Positions 26,337 through 33,166 of a stretch of DNA of 33,166 bases are shown here, in pieces. The notes under the pieces were generated by a model, which searched no databases, had not been told where the DNA came from, and worked only from the letters and a program-made list of their open reading frames with translations. Position numbers and translations under genes: made by a program. This stretch comes from Acetobacter lovaniensis (GTDB lineage Bacteria > Pseudomonadota > Alphaproteobacteria > Acetobacterales > Acetobacteraceae), in NCBI RefSeq assembly GCF_014207635.1, contig NZ_JACHIE010000023.1:1-33166 (forward strand), given 5' to 3'. Numbering within the stretch: the first letter of the stretch is position 1; each line of letters opens with the position of its first letter.

Positions 26337-27820
26337 GCGCCTGCTCCCGCATGGATGGATGGCGTGTGCGTAAAGCCTGCCGCCGCTTCCAGCGCGCCGC
26401 CAATGGACAGCACGGTTTCTTCATCAAAATGCTTGCCAATAATCTGGAGCCCCAGCGGCAGCCCGGCATCGTTCAGCCCTACGGGCACGGAAAGTGCGGG
26501 CACGCCGGCCATGCTGGCGGGCACGGTAAAGATGTCGTTGAGGTACATCTGCACCGGGTCGTCCATGTTTTCGCCCTGTGCAAAGGCGGCGGACGGGGCG
26601 GTGGGGGTCAGCAGCACGTCCACGTTTTCAAACGCGTTTTCAAAGTCACGCTTGATCAGGGTGCGGACCTTCTGCGCCTTCAGGTAATACGCATCGTAAT
26701 ATCCGGCGGACAGAACATACGTGCCCATCAGAATACGGTTGCGCACTTCCTGCCCAAAGCCTGCGGCACGGGTGGCTTCGTACACACCATCCAGCGAGGG
26801 GGCGTCCTTGCGCAGGCCAAAGCGGATGCCATCATACCGTGCAAGGTTGGAGGAGCATTCAGCCGGGGCAATAATGTAGTAGGTGGTCAGCCCGTAGCGC
26901 GTATGGGGGAGGGAGACATCCACCACTTCGCAGCCTGCGGCTTTCAGCCACGCAATGCCCTGTTCCCACATGGCCACAATTTCGGCTGGCAGGCCGGGTG
27001 CGCGGTATTCCGCGGGAATGCCCACGCGCAGGCCCTTAACGCTTTTGCCCACGGCTTTGTGGAATGCGGGCACGGGGCGGTTGGAGCTTGTGCTGTCCTT
27101 GGCGTCAAAACCTGCCATGGCTTCCAGCATCAGCCCGGCATCGGCCACGCTGCGGGTCATGGGGCCTGCCTGGTCGAGCGAGCTGGCAAAGGCAATGGTG
27201 CCCCAGCGGCTGCACCGGCCGTAGGTGGGTTTAAGGCCAACAATACCGCAATAGGCTGCGGGCTGGCGGATGGAGCCGCCTGTATCCGTGCCCGTTGCGG
27301 CCAGCGCCATGCCTGCGGCAACCGCAGCGGAGGACCCGCCGGAGGAGCCACCGGGCACAAGGGCGGTGGCCTCGTCCCCTTTGCGCTTCCACGGGTTTGT
27401 GGCCGGGCCAAAGGCGGAATTGATGTTGGCCGAGCCCATGGCAAACTCGTCCAGATTGGTCTTGCCAAGGAACACCGCGCCTGCGTTCAGCAGATTGGCG
27501 GTGACCGTGCTCTCATAGGGGGGTACAAAGTCGGCCAGCATCTTGCTTGCAGCCGTGGTGCGCACGCCCTTGGTGCAGAACAGGTCTTTTACGCCAATGG
27601 GCAGGCCGTCCATAATACCGGCCGTGCCGGCTGCGTAGCGGGCATCTGCGGCGTCAGCACTGGCCAGTACGTCGGCTTCGGGCAGAACGGTAATGTAGGC
27701 GTTAAGGGCGGTGTTCAGGCGGCCAATGGCGTCCAGGTGAGCCTGTGCCAGCTCCCGCGCGGAAAACTTGCGGGCGGCAAGCCCGGCGCGGGCTTCGGTT
27801 AGGGTTAGACCGGTCAGCAT
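26333..27820 (-). CDS. gatA: Asp/Glu-tRNA amidotransferase subunit A
   Basis: This 495-residue amidase-signature enzyme releases ammonia from glutamine for the transamidation reaction. The Ser-cisSer-Lys triad is visible: Lys-78 in [11 protein letters not shown], the cis-Ser in PGGSSGGSS (159/160) and the nucleophile Ser-183 in [15 protein letters not shown]. The length is typical. The ATG shares a base with the gatC stop, and its stop overlaps the gatB start, so all three are translationally coupled. Downstream motifs such as TYGRCSRWG and [15 protein letters not shown] confirm GatA over other amidases. Confidence 0.97.
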   Translation of the reverse strand: MLTGLTLTEARAGLAARKFSARELAQAHLDAIGRLNTALNAYITVLPEADVLASADAADARYAAGTAGIMDGLPIGVKDLFCTKGVRTTAASKMLADFVPPYESTVTANLLNAGAVFLGKTNLDEFAMGSANINSAFGPATNPWKRKGDEATALVPGGSSGGSSAAVAAGMALAATGTDTGGSIRQPAAYCGIVGLKPTYGRCSRWGTIAFASSLDQAGPMTRSVADAGLMLEAMAGFDAKDSTSSNRPVPAFHKAVGKSVKGLRVGIPAEYRAPGLPAEIVAMWEQGIAWLKAAGCEVVDVSLPHTRYGLTTYYIIAPAECSSNLARYDGIRFGLRKDAPSLDGVYEATRAAGFGQEVRNRILMGTYVLSAGYYDAYYLKAQKVRTLIKRDFENAFENVDVLLTPTAPSAAFAQGENMDDPVQMYLNDIFTVPASMAGVPALSVPVGLNDAGLPLGLQIIGKHFDEETVLSIGGALEAAAGFTHTPSIHAGAGA

Positions 27821-28107
27821 TATTCCACCACCTTGGGTACGGTATAAAAGGGGCCAGATGTTTCGGGCGCGCAGGCCAGCAGGGCATCGCGGCAGTTGCC
27901 GTCGGTCACCTTGTCTTCACGCTGGCGCAGGGTTTCGGTTTCTGTTCCCACCATGGGCGGCACACCGGTAACATCCACTTCGGCAAGCTGGTCAATCCAG
28001 CCCAGAATGCCATTAAGCTTCTGGCGCGTGGCCTCCAGCTCGTTTTCCTCAAGCCCTATACGGGCCAGTTTTGCGATGCGTCGGGTGGTCGCAAGGTCTA
28101 GCGACAT
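27820..28107 (-). CDS. gatC: Asp/Glu-tRNA amidotransferase subunit C
   Basis: This 95-residue protein wraps around GatA and stabilises the GatAB complex. The ATG at 28107 gives the normal opening [19 protein letters not shown], then [19 protein letters not shown] and LREDKV-like residues, with the closing FYTVPKVVE typical of GatC. The frame extends upstream to 28551, but that part overlaps ruvX and is not part of the protein. It is the first gene of the operon and is divergent from ruvX, with a 73-base gap that must hold both promoters. Confidence 0.95.
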   Translation of the reverse strand: MSLDLATTRRIAKLARIGLEENELEATRQKLNGILGWIDQLAEVDVTGVPPMVGTETETLRQREDKVTDGNCRDALLACAPETSGPFYTVPKVVE

Positions 28108-28180
28108 GAGAGTGGGCCCCTCTTTCTTCAGTCTGAATAGAGAATTGCACCTAGCATAATCGCGCGGAAGGCAACATACC

Positions 28181-28666
28181 ATGGGCATGACTCTTCTCAC
28201 TCTTCCCCAATTAGCTGCCACCCTGCCCCGACATGCCCGCCTTCTGGGCATAGACCCCGGGCGCAAACAGGTGGGGCTGGCGCTGTCCGATGTCTCCCGC
28301 ATGGTGGCCTCCCCCTTCCAGACCGTAAAGCGCGGCAAGCTGGGGCAGATGGCCACCTTTATCCGTGCTGTTGCGCAGGAGCATGGGGTGGCGGGGCTGG
28401 TTGTGGGGGTGCCTCTCTCGCTCGACGGGTCGTTTGGTCCGGCGGCGCAGGCCAGTCGGGACTGGGCCATGGACCTGTCGGCCCAGACTGGCCTGCCCAC
28501 CTGCCTGTGGGACGAGCGCCTGTCCTCCTCCGCGGTCAACCGGATGCTCATACAGGAGGCCGATCTGTCCCGCGCGAAGCGGGCGGAAGCGGTGGATAAA
28601 CTGGCCGCCGCCTATATTTTGCAGGCAGCGCTGGACAGCATGCCCAGTGCCATCACGCCTTTCTGA
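28181..28666 (+). CDS. ruvX: RuvX/YqgF, putative Holliday-junction resolvase / pre-16S rRNA nuclease
   Basis: This 161-residue protein has an RNase H-like fold. The acidic metal-binding residues are in LLGIDPGRKQVGLALSD, VVGVPLSLDGS, LWDERLSS and AVDKLAAAYIL, the four YqgF blocks. E. coli YqgF matures the 5' end of 16S rRNA; a role at Holliday junctions has also been proposed. GGAAGG lies a few bases before the ATG at 28181; a second ATG two codons later is also possible. It is divergent from gatC. The start has about 20 extra residues ahead of the first beta strand, which is common in relatives. Confidence 0.92.
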   Translation: MGMTLLTLPQLAATLPRHARLLGIDPGRKQVGLALSDVSRMVASPFQTVKRGKLGQMATFIRAVAQEHGVAGLVVGVPLSLDGSFGPAAQASRDWAMDLSAQTGLPTCLWDERLSSSAVNRMLIQEADLSRAKRAEAVDKLAAAYILQAALDSMPSAITPF

Positions 28667-28757
28667 TTCCAGATTGGGGGCTTTTTTTTGCCACAAAAGG
28701 GCTTCAGACCCAGAGAACATAAGAGACATTACAGGATATTCAGAAAGGAACGGCCCA

Positions 28758-29246
28758 ATGACCAAGCAGTCGTGTGCTACCGCGTTAGTGACCATGGTGG
28801 GTGCCGCCGTATTTGCTGTCAGCCTGCCCGCAGCCCCTGTGCATGCGGAAGATGGCGCTCTGACAAAAGCATGGAATTCCACCCGTCAGGGGACGGAAAA
28901 GGCGTGGGATAAAACCAAAGCCGGCACCTCCGAAGCATGGGACAAGACGAAAGAGGGCACATCCAAGACGTGGCACAAAACCAAGGCTGATACCGACAAG
29001 GTCTGGGACAAGACCAAAACCGATACGGACAAGGCCTGGGATAAAACCAGGTCTGGCACGGAGAAGGTTTGGGACAAGACCAAGTCCAGCACCGAAAAAG
29101 CGTGGGACAAGACCAAAACCGGCACCACGGATGCAGCGCATGACGTAGGCAAGTGGGGCGAGCGCACGGGCCAGAAAATTGGCAACACCAGCACTGCCGT
29201 CGGGCACGATATCCGTAACGGCCTTACGGATGATAACAAGAAATAG
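28758..29246 (+). CDS. Exported protein of eight 11-residue Trp-containing repeats (LEA-like)
   Basis: The ATG at 28758 is preceded by AAAGGAA and gives a 162-residue protein; the frame is open far upstream, but that part overlaps ruvX in another frame. A signal peptide ends near residue 30 (APVHA/ED). Residues 37-124 are eight tandem 11-mers of the form K-A-W-D-K-T-K-x-G-T-x (bases 28866-29129). A hydrophilic tail ending in DDNKK follows. The 11-residue period and high Lys/Asp/Thr content recall group 3 LEA and YtxH-like stress proteins, but a Trp in every repeat is unusual. It is probably periplasmic. A strong terminator follows the stop. Confidence 0.8.
   Translation: MTKQSCATALVTMVGAAVFAVSLPAAPVHAEDGALTKAWNSTRQGTEKAWDKTKAGTSEAWDKTKEGTSKTWHKTKADTDKVWDKTKTDTDKAWDKTRSGTEKVWDKTKSSTEKAWDKTKTGTTDAAHDVGKWGERTGQKIGNTSTAVGHDIRNGLTDDNKK
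28866..29129 (+). repeat. Eight tandem 33-base repeats within the coding region
   Basis: Each unit encodes one 11-residue KxWDKTKxxTx motif. Units differ by scattered substitutions: the first reads KAWNSTRQGTE and the fourth KTWHKTKADTD. No unit is incomplete, so copy number could change by slippage without frameshift. Confidence 0.85.
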
Positions 29247-29269
29247 GTCCGGACTGGTCTGGCCTATAA

Positions 29270-29310
29270 AAAAAACCCCGCCCTCCGGTATGGAAGGGCG
29301 GGGTTTTTTT
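29270..29310. terminator. Bidirectional Rho-independent terminator
   Basis: CCCCGCCCT and AGGGCGGGG form a 9-bp GC-rich stem, flanked by an A-run on the left and seven T on the right. This ends the LEA-like gene on the plus strand. Read on the minus strand, it also ends the Ser-rich gene. Confidence 0.9.
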
Positions 29311-29349
29311 ATGGGCTTCGCGCGGCAGGCCGGATGTGTCCGCTCCGGA

Positions 29350-29634
29350 TCAGGCGAAGGTGTCCAGTCCGCTGGTGTCGTTCTGTGCGGAGTTGGAGGC
29401 CGAACCCGAGGAACCACCCGTTGTGGTTGTGGAAAGGATATCCCCGCTGGCATCCTTGACGATGGTTGTAATGGAGCCATCGGCATTAAATGTCTGGCTG
29501 GTCGTGGTGGTGGAAGAAGAGGAACTGCTGCTCCCCGAAGCAGAAGAGCCCGAAGCCGTGCCGTTGGAAGAGGACGTGCCAAACAGGCTGTTGATAGCGC
29601 TGCTGCCGCTCAGATTCGAAATGGAAGAAGACAT
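29350..29634 (-). CDS. Ser/Thr-rich small hypothetical protein
   Basis: This 94-residue protein is almost entirely Ser, Thr, Gly, Asn and Ala. Its only structured-looking segment is TFNADGSITTIVKDASGDIL (about residues 48-67). The first 20 residues, MSSSISNLSGSSAINSLFG, could form an amphipathic start. There is no classical signal peptide or membrane helix and no recognised domain. The ribosome-binding site is weak. Placement directly before a bidirectional terminator that fits its strand supports a real transcript. Confidence 0.6.
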   Translation of the reverse strand: MSSSISNLSGSSAINSLFGTSSSNGTASGSSASGSSSSSSSTTTTSQTFNADGSITTIVKDASGDILSTTTTGGSSGSASNSAQNDTSGLDTFA

Positions 29635-29762
29635 AGGGACACCCCGTCTCTCTGATGGTTTAAAAAACTCGCGGCATTGTCGAACCGGGGCGAAAGGGAT
29701 GTCAATCTTTATCCATCAGGCCCACCCTGCGGAGACTTTAAGGGAGGAGGACGGGCTGTACT

Positions 29763-29864
29763 TTAATGGTCCGCGTTATGGACCCGCCAGTAGGTGCGGT
29801 GCGCGGAGCGGAGCGTGGCCAGCCCGGTTTTCAGGGCCAGCCAGTAAGCTGCGAAGGCAGTCAT
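29763..29864 (-). CDS. Small ORF of 33 residues with perfect ribosome-binding site
   Basis: GGAGGT lies 7 bases upstream of the ATG at 29864. The peptide MTAFAAYWLALKTGLATLRS continues to a TAA at 29765-29763. It has an aromatic, hydrophobic N-terminal half and a basic, His-rich C-terminal half, like a small membrane-associated peptide. An ATG five codons upstream (29879) has no ribosome-binding site. It lies between the Ser-rich gene and gabT, too short for most gene finders. Real translation is inferred only from the ribosome-binding site and composition. Confidence 0.45.
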   Translation of the reverse strand: MTAFAAYWLALKTGLATLRSAHRTYWRVHNADH

Positions 29865-29975
29865 GCGCGTGACCTCCATCAGTTTAAATTCTTTTTTACC
29901 CTAATGGGGAATCATGGCCTGACTATGACCCCGGCCTGACCCGCGCAGACAACCGCCCGTGACCGGAACAGACAG

Positions 29976-30021
29976 AAAAGGCGACTCCCCCGCCCCCGTG
30001 GGGGAAGGAGAGCCGCCTTTT
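29976..30021 (-). terminator. Rho-independent terminator of gabT
   Basis: AAAAGGCG (29976-29983) pairs with CGCCTTTT (30014-30021), and inner CCCCC/GGGGG segments extend the stem. On the minus strand the stem ends in TTTT about 35 bases after the gabT stop. The symmetrical A and T runs would also allow termination in the other direction. Confidence 0.75.
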
Positions 30022-30053
30022 GCAGCAGGTTCAGTCCCGTAAAGGGGAACTGA

Positions 30054-31340
30054 TCAGGCTTTGGCTTCTTCGATCAGGATCTGTTCGATAATGTCCAGCC
30101 CTTCATCAAGCAGCGCGTCAGATGCGGTCAGGGGGGTCAGAATGCGGATGGTCGCACCCTGCACGCCGCAGGCCAGCAGGATCAGCCCTTTTTCGCATGC
30201 CCTGGCGCAGAGCTTGGAGGCAAAGCCTACCCGCTGTTCCACGCCTGCGTGGCGTTCAAGAATGTCAAAGGCGATCATGGCGCCCAGACCGCGCGGCATG
30301 CTGATGGGCAGCATGTCCGTGCGCCTGTGCCATGCGGTCATGCGTGCCTTCAGGCGTTCGCCCATGGCGTTGGCGCGGTCGAGCAGTTTTTCCTCGTCAA
30401 TCACGTCCAGCACGGCAAGGGCTGCGGCACAGGCCAGCGGCGCGCCTGCGTAGGTGCCGCCCAGCCCGCCGGGGGGGACGCTGTCCATCAGGTCCGCGCG
30501 GCCAATCACGCCAGAAAGCGGCAGGCCACCGGCAAGAGATTTGGCAACGGAGATCAGGTCCGGTTCCACGCCGGAGTGTTCAATGCCAAACAGCTTGCCG
30601 GTCCGGCCAAAGCCGCTCTGCACTTCATCGGCAATCAGTTTAATGCCGTGCTGGTCGCACAGGGCGCGCAGGTGCCTGAGCAGGGCCGGAGGGGCTACGC
30701 GGAACCCGCCTTCGCCCTGTACGGATTCAATGATGATGGCGGCCACATTGCTGGGGGCAATATCGGCGGCAAACAGGAAGTGCAGCATTTTCAGGCTGTC
30801 TTCCACCGTAATGTCATGGTCGGGGAAGGGGACATGGTACACTTCGCCCGGCAGCGTGCCAAAAGGTGCCTTGTAGGGCAGTACCTTGCCGGTCATGGCC
30901 GAAGCCAGCAGCGTGCGGCCATGGAACCCGCCACAAAAGGCGATCACGCCATTGCGGCCGGTGGCGGCACGGGCGATCTTGACCGCGTTTTCGGTTGCCT
31001 CCCCACCCGTGGTGAAGAAAATGGTCTTGGCCGGGCCGGAGAAGGGTGCGCGCGCGTTCAGCTTTTCGGCCAGTTCAATGTAGGATTCGTAAGCCGAAAC
31101 CTGAAACGCCGTGTGCGTAAAGCGTTCGAGCTGTTTTGCCACCGCAGCCATCACCTTGGGGTGGCGGTGGCCCACGTTCAGCACGGCAATACCGCCAGCA
31201 AAATCAACGTAGCGGCGGCCTTCCACATCCCACAGCTCCGCGTTTTCGGCCCGGTCGGTAAAAACGGGGGTGGAGGTGGAAACCCCGCGCGGCACGGCGT
31301 TGTTACGGCGGGCCAGCAGGTCTTTGTTGGTGGTGCTCAT
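30054..31340 (-). CDS. gabT: 4-aminobutyrate aminotransferase
   Basis: This 428-residue PLP-dependent class III aminotransferase converts GABA and 2-oxoglutarate to succinic semialdehyde and glutamate. The PLP lysine is Lys-267 in SVAKSLAGGLP, the ring-N aspartate Asp-238 in IADEVQSGFGRTG, and the phosphate-binding segment TTGGEATENAVKIARA. GFHGRTLLA and GEGGFRVAP are further GabT-type motifs. Length and motifs favour GabT over ornithine or acetylornithine transaminases, though these are related. No succinate-semialdehyde dehydrogenase gene is adjacent. A LysR gene lies upstream on the same strand; a good terminator follows gabT. Confidence 0.9.
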   Translation of the reverse strand: MSTTNKDLLARRNNAVPRGVSTSTPVFTDRAENAELWDVEGRRYVDFAGGIAVLNVGHRHPKVMAAVAKQLERFTHTAFQVSAYESYIELAEKLNARAPFSGPAKTIFFTTGGEATENAVKIARAATGRNGVIAFCGGFHGRTLLASAMTGKVLPYKAPFGTLPGEVYHVPFPDHDITVEDSLKMLHFLFAADIAPSNVAAIIIESVQGEGGFRVAPPALLRHLRALCDQHGIKLIADEVQSGFGRTGKLFGIEHSGVEPDLISVAKSLAGGLPLSGVIGRADLMDSVPPGGLGGTYAGAPLACAAALAVLDVIDEEKLLDRANAMGERLKARMTAWHRRTDMLPISMPRGLGAMIAFDILERHAGVEQRVGFASKLCARACEKGLILLACGVQGATIRILTPLTASDALLDEGLDIIEQILIEEAKA

Positions 31341-31467
31341 GTCAGGTTTGGCTCCGGTTGGCGGTCTATCGTCCGGCCCATGCCTGAGGCGGGGCAGACA
31401 TGCTCGTTCCGTAAGTGGTTTTATTGCACGCGGGGAGGCGCTTTTTTGGTGCGTGGGTGGTGATGAA

Positions 31468-31490
31468 AAATCAACACCCGGTTATCCGGG
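31468..31490 (-). terminator. Possible terminator after the LysR gene
   Basis: CCCGG (31477-31481) and CCGGG (31486-31490) form a 5-bp stem with a TTAT loop. On the minus strand it is followed by TGTTGATTTTT. It lies 25 bases beyond the LysR stop. The stem is short. Confidence 0.35.
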
Positions 31491-31514
31491 GCCAGACCGG
31501 GACCTTCTGGCAGT

Positions 31515-32486
31515 TTACGCCGGAGGGGGCAGGGGGGTGTCTGCCTCCTGCGCGACCTGTTCCATCAGCCAGAGGCGGAAGGTGCGCAGGGAGGGTTTTT
31601 CCCACATCTGTTCGGAGGCGCGCAGCACGTAGGCTCCCAGCGGCGTGGCCTTGAGCGGGGTCTGTGTGGGTTGTACGCGCACCAGCCGCCCGCTCAGCAG
31701 GTCATCACCCAGCAGGAATGGGTTGCCAAGGGCTATGCCCTCCCCCGCGCGGGCGGCGGCCAGCGTAATATGGGCCTGCCATAGTCTGCCTGCGGTGGGA
31801 ATAATGGCGGCATGGACCCCTTGTGCCGCAAACCAGCGCCGCCATTCCGTATCGTCCTCCTCATGCAGCAGGGGGGCGTCCAGCAGGTCTTCGGCTGTGT
31901 GGGGCTGGCCTCCAAGGGCCTGAAGGCACTGGGGAGACGCCACGGGAAAAACCGGGGGCCGCGCAATGGTCATGTGCCGGATGGTGCGTGGTTCTGGCGT
32001 TGTGCTGCCATCGCGTACATAGCCGATCTGGGCATGGTTGGTGGATTCCACACCGCTGATGTGGAAGGCCGCACTGGCGTCCACCGAGCGGAGCTGCACC
32101 TCCATATGGGGGTGCAGTTTGCGAAAGGCGTAAAGCCGGGGCAGCAGCCAGTGGTAGGCAAACCCGTGTACGCAGGTCACGGTCAGGGGGGCTACGCGGT
32201 TGCGCATATCCGCTGTAGCCGTGGCCAGACCGTCCAGCAGGGGGGCTATGCGGTCGTAATAGGTCTGGCCTGCCTGGGTTAGCCCGCCGGTAGTCTTGTC
32301 CCGCAGGGTGATCCCGAGCGAGACTTCAAGATCGCGAATATGGCGGCTGATGGCGGCGTGGTCCACGCGCAGTTCCGTGGCTGCCCGCCGGATGCCACCC
32401 GTGCGGGCAAAGGTGACAAAGGCGTTCAGGGCGGACAGGGGGGGAATGCGGTAGCGTGGGTCCATGGGTCTGGTGTGCTGGGTCAT
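31515..32486 (-). CDS. LysR-family transcriptional regulator (GcvA-like)
   Basis: I use the ATG at 32486 (323 residues), from which the LysR helix-turn-helix begins at a normal distance: SALNAFVTFARTGGIRRAAT, then VDHAAISRHIRDLEVSLGI (residues about 15-72). The frame is open to 32660, but the extra N-terminal part looks non-coding. The C-terminal effector domain (about 95-300) has the LTVTCVHGFAYHWLLPRL opening seen in GcvA/AmpR-type regulators. It lies upstream of gabT on the same strand with a 174-base gap, so control of gabT is possible but not shown. Inverted repeats at 32594-32634 lie in its upstream region. Confidence 0.85.
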   Translation of the reverse strand: MTQHTRPMDPRYRIPPLSALNAFVTFARTGGIRRAATELRVDHAAISRHIRDLEVSLGITLRDKTTGGLTQAGQTYYDRIAPLLDGLATATADMRNRVAPLTVTCVHGFAYHWLLPRLYAFRKLHPHMEVQLRSVDASAAFHISGVESTNHAQIGYVRDGSTTPEPRTIRHMTIARPPVFPVASPQCLQALGGQPHTAEDLLDAPLLHEEDDTEWRRWFAAQGVHAAIIPTAGRLWQAHITLAAARAGEGIALGNPFLLGDDLLSGRLVRVQPTQTPLKATPLGAYVLRASEQMWEKPSLRTFRLWLMEQVAQEADTPLPPPA

Positions 32487-32593
32487 GTCCGGGGGGCTGG
32501 TCCGCCATTGGAGGGTAAATGGCCCAAAAAGCAAGCACCTGCCCTCTGTCTGGCTCTGCCTGTGTTGGGGCAGTATGGGGCGCGGGTAGGGTT

Positions 32594-32634
32594 TTTGCAT
32601 TGCAAATCTGTTAAAAGATAGGCTATTGCGCAAT
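32594..32634. promoter_or_regulatory. Two palindromes upstream of the LysR gene
   Basis: TTTGCA-T-TGCAAA (32594-32606) and ATTGCGCAAT (32625-32634) are both perfect inverted repeats, centred about 30 bases apart. They lie between the LysR gene and the riboswitch. LysR regulators bind paired T-N11-A type sites and often their own promoter; these are candidates for autoregulation. Confidence 0.4.
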
Positions 32635-32644
32635 CCATTATAGC

Positions 32645-32840
32645 CAACGGTCCCGCGCAAGCGGAATAAAAGGGAATGCCGTATTCTCCCTCTGCGGGAG
32701 ATCAGTCGGCGACTGCCCCCGCAACTGTAGGCGGAGAGTATCTGGCCCGAGCGGTGTTGTGCATCGCTGCCACTGGTTGCCCCGCAACCGGGAAGGTTGG
32801 GCCTGATGCGTTGATCCGCAAGTCAGGAGACCTGCCGTTG
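32645..32840 (+). promoter_or_regulatory. Cobalamin (B12) riboswitch
   Basis: The closing stem P1 is CAACGG (32645-32650) with CCGTTG (32835-32840). Conserved elements appear in order: AAAAGGGAA near 32668, GACTGCCCCCGCAACTGTA at about 32711-32729, GCCACTGG at about 32769, CCGGGAAGG at about 32788, and the B12 box GCAAGTCAGGAGACCTGCC ending at 32835. It would bind adenosyl- or other cobalamins and lower expression of the gene at 32986 when B12 is plentiful. Downstream CCGTC-TTTTTT (32910-32920) can pair with GACGG (32862-32866), so control by termination is possible. Confidence 0.95.
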
Positions 32841-32985
32841 CCGCTCATGCCCTGATCGCCGGACGGGGGTGCCGGAGGTGGATGCTTGACCATGCGACTT
32901 TATCCCTGACCGTCTTTTTTCCCACAGGCACATTTCATTCAACAGCACGCCTCACTCCGGGGTGGGGAAAAACAGGCTTGGTTTC

Positions 32986-33166
32986 ATGATTTTTTTACAA
33001 AAAACAGTCCGCAGGCGGTGGAGTCTGGCGCTTTTGTGCCAGTCCGTAAGCATTGCGGGTGTTCTGCTGCCCACAGCGGCATTTGCGCAGAATGCGGAGA
33101 CGCAGCTGGAGCAGGACCGCAGGCGCATGGGCAATTCCGGCCCTCTGGTCTCCGAGGTGGACCCGG
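32986..33166 (+). CDS. Truncated exported-protein gene under the B12 riboswitch (TpsB-like N-terminus?)
   Basis: The ATG at 32986 opens a frame that runs off the window end after 60 codons. A clear signal peptide runs to about residue 35 (PTAAFA/QN). The mature start NAETQLEQDRRRMGN is a short Gln/Arg/Glu-rich helix. Such a plug helix before POTRA domains is common in ShlB/FhaC-type transporters, and the TpsB at 382-2241 has a comparable opening ([15 protein letters not shown]). A BtuB-like TonB-dependent receptor is the usual client of this riboswitch, but no TonB box is seen in the visible part. The identity stays open. Confidence 0.6.
   Translation, partial: MIFLQKTVRRRWSLALLCQSVSIAGVLLPTAAFAQNAETQLEQDRRRMGNSGPLVSEVDP

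Noticed and set aside
24846..26687. Plus-strand open frame of 613 codons
   Set aside because: It is antisense to gatB and the end of gatA and has no recognisable domain; an artefact of GC-rich codon use.
26270..27802. Plus-strand open frame of 510 codons
   Set aside because: It is antisense to gatA and Gly/His-rich without motifs.
28365..28757. Upstream extension of the LEA-like frame
   Set aside because: It overlaps ruvX in another frame; the ATG at 28758 has a ribosome-binding site and starts a signal peptide.
28866..29129. CRISPR-like regular spacing of 33 bases
   Set aside because: There are no unique spacers; the period is three times 11 and encodes an in-frame peptide repeat.
30249..31463. 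Plus-strand open frame of 404 codons
   Set aside because: It is antisense to gabT, which has all its catalytic motifs.

Overview
The window looks like part of the chromosome of an acetic acid bacterium (Acetobacteraceae, Alphaproteobacteria). The evidence is the high GC content, the order DUF3576 - leuS - lptE - holA, a dciA-like gene divergent from mutY, gatCAB divergent from ruvX, and a tRNA-Arg(CCU) gene split by a small group I intron. The genus is not fixed by the sequence.

Left part (1-8634), accessory in character. The tail of an unidentified gene is followed by an apparent four-gene operon: a two-partner-secretion outer-membrane transporter (TpsB, ShlB/FhaC type), a short ExbB, ExbD and TonB. 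After it come a CoiA-like zinc-finger protein of unknown function, a 523-base gene-free stretch with three tandem DnaA-box-like 9-mers, a small secreted HdeA/Rap1a-like protein, an MFS transporter and an unknown lipoprotein. This block ends at the 3' end of the intron-containing tRNA-Arg(CCU) gene, a common kind of island boundary, but no integrase is present.

Middle part (8635-24774), mostly core. On the minus strand are DUF3576 lipoprotein, leuS, lptE and holA (protein synthesis, LPS export, replication clamp loading), a large SARP/BTAD-type regulator, a lytic transglycosylase lipoprotein with a SPOR-like tail, a 76-residue hypothetical and a dciA-like gene. mutY and hemH follow on the plus strand. 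Then nth (with an unusual N-terminal extension) is divergent from an MsbA-like ABC exporter. An AT-rich PAP2-family membrane protein sits immediately downstream of tRNA-Ser(GCU), which suggests acquisition by transfer.

Right part (24775-33166). The gatC-gatA-gatB operon (tRNA-dependent transamidation) is divergent from ruvX. Next are an exported protein made of eight 11-residue Trp-containing repeats, a strong bidirectional terminator, a Ser/Thr-rich small protein, a 33-residue small ORF with a perfect ribosome-binding site, gabT and a LysR regulator. The window ends in a canonical cobalamin riboswitch on the plus strand. It leads into a truncated exported-protein gene whose N-terminus hints at another TpsB-type or other outer-membrane protein.

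The most interesting points are the energised two-partner-secretion operon, the B12 riboswitch in front of an exported protein that lacks an obvious TonB box, the group I intron, the DnaA-box cluster in a non-coding patch, and the Trp-rich 11-mer repeat protein.
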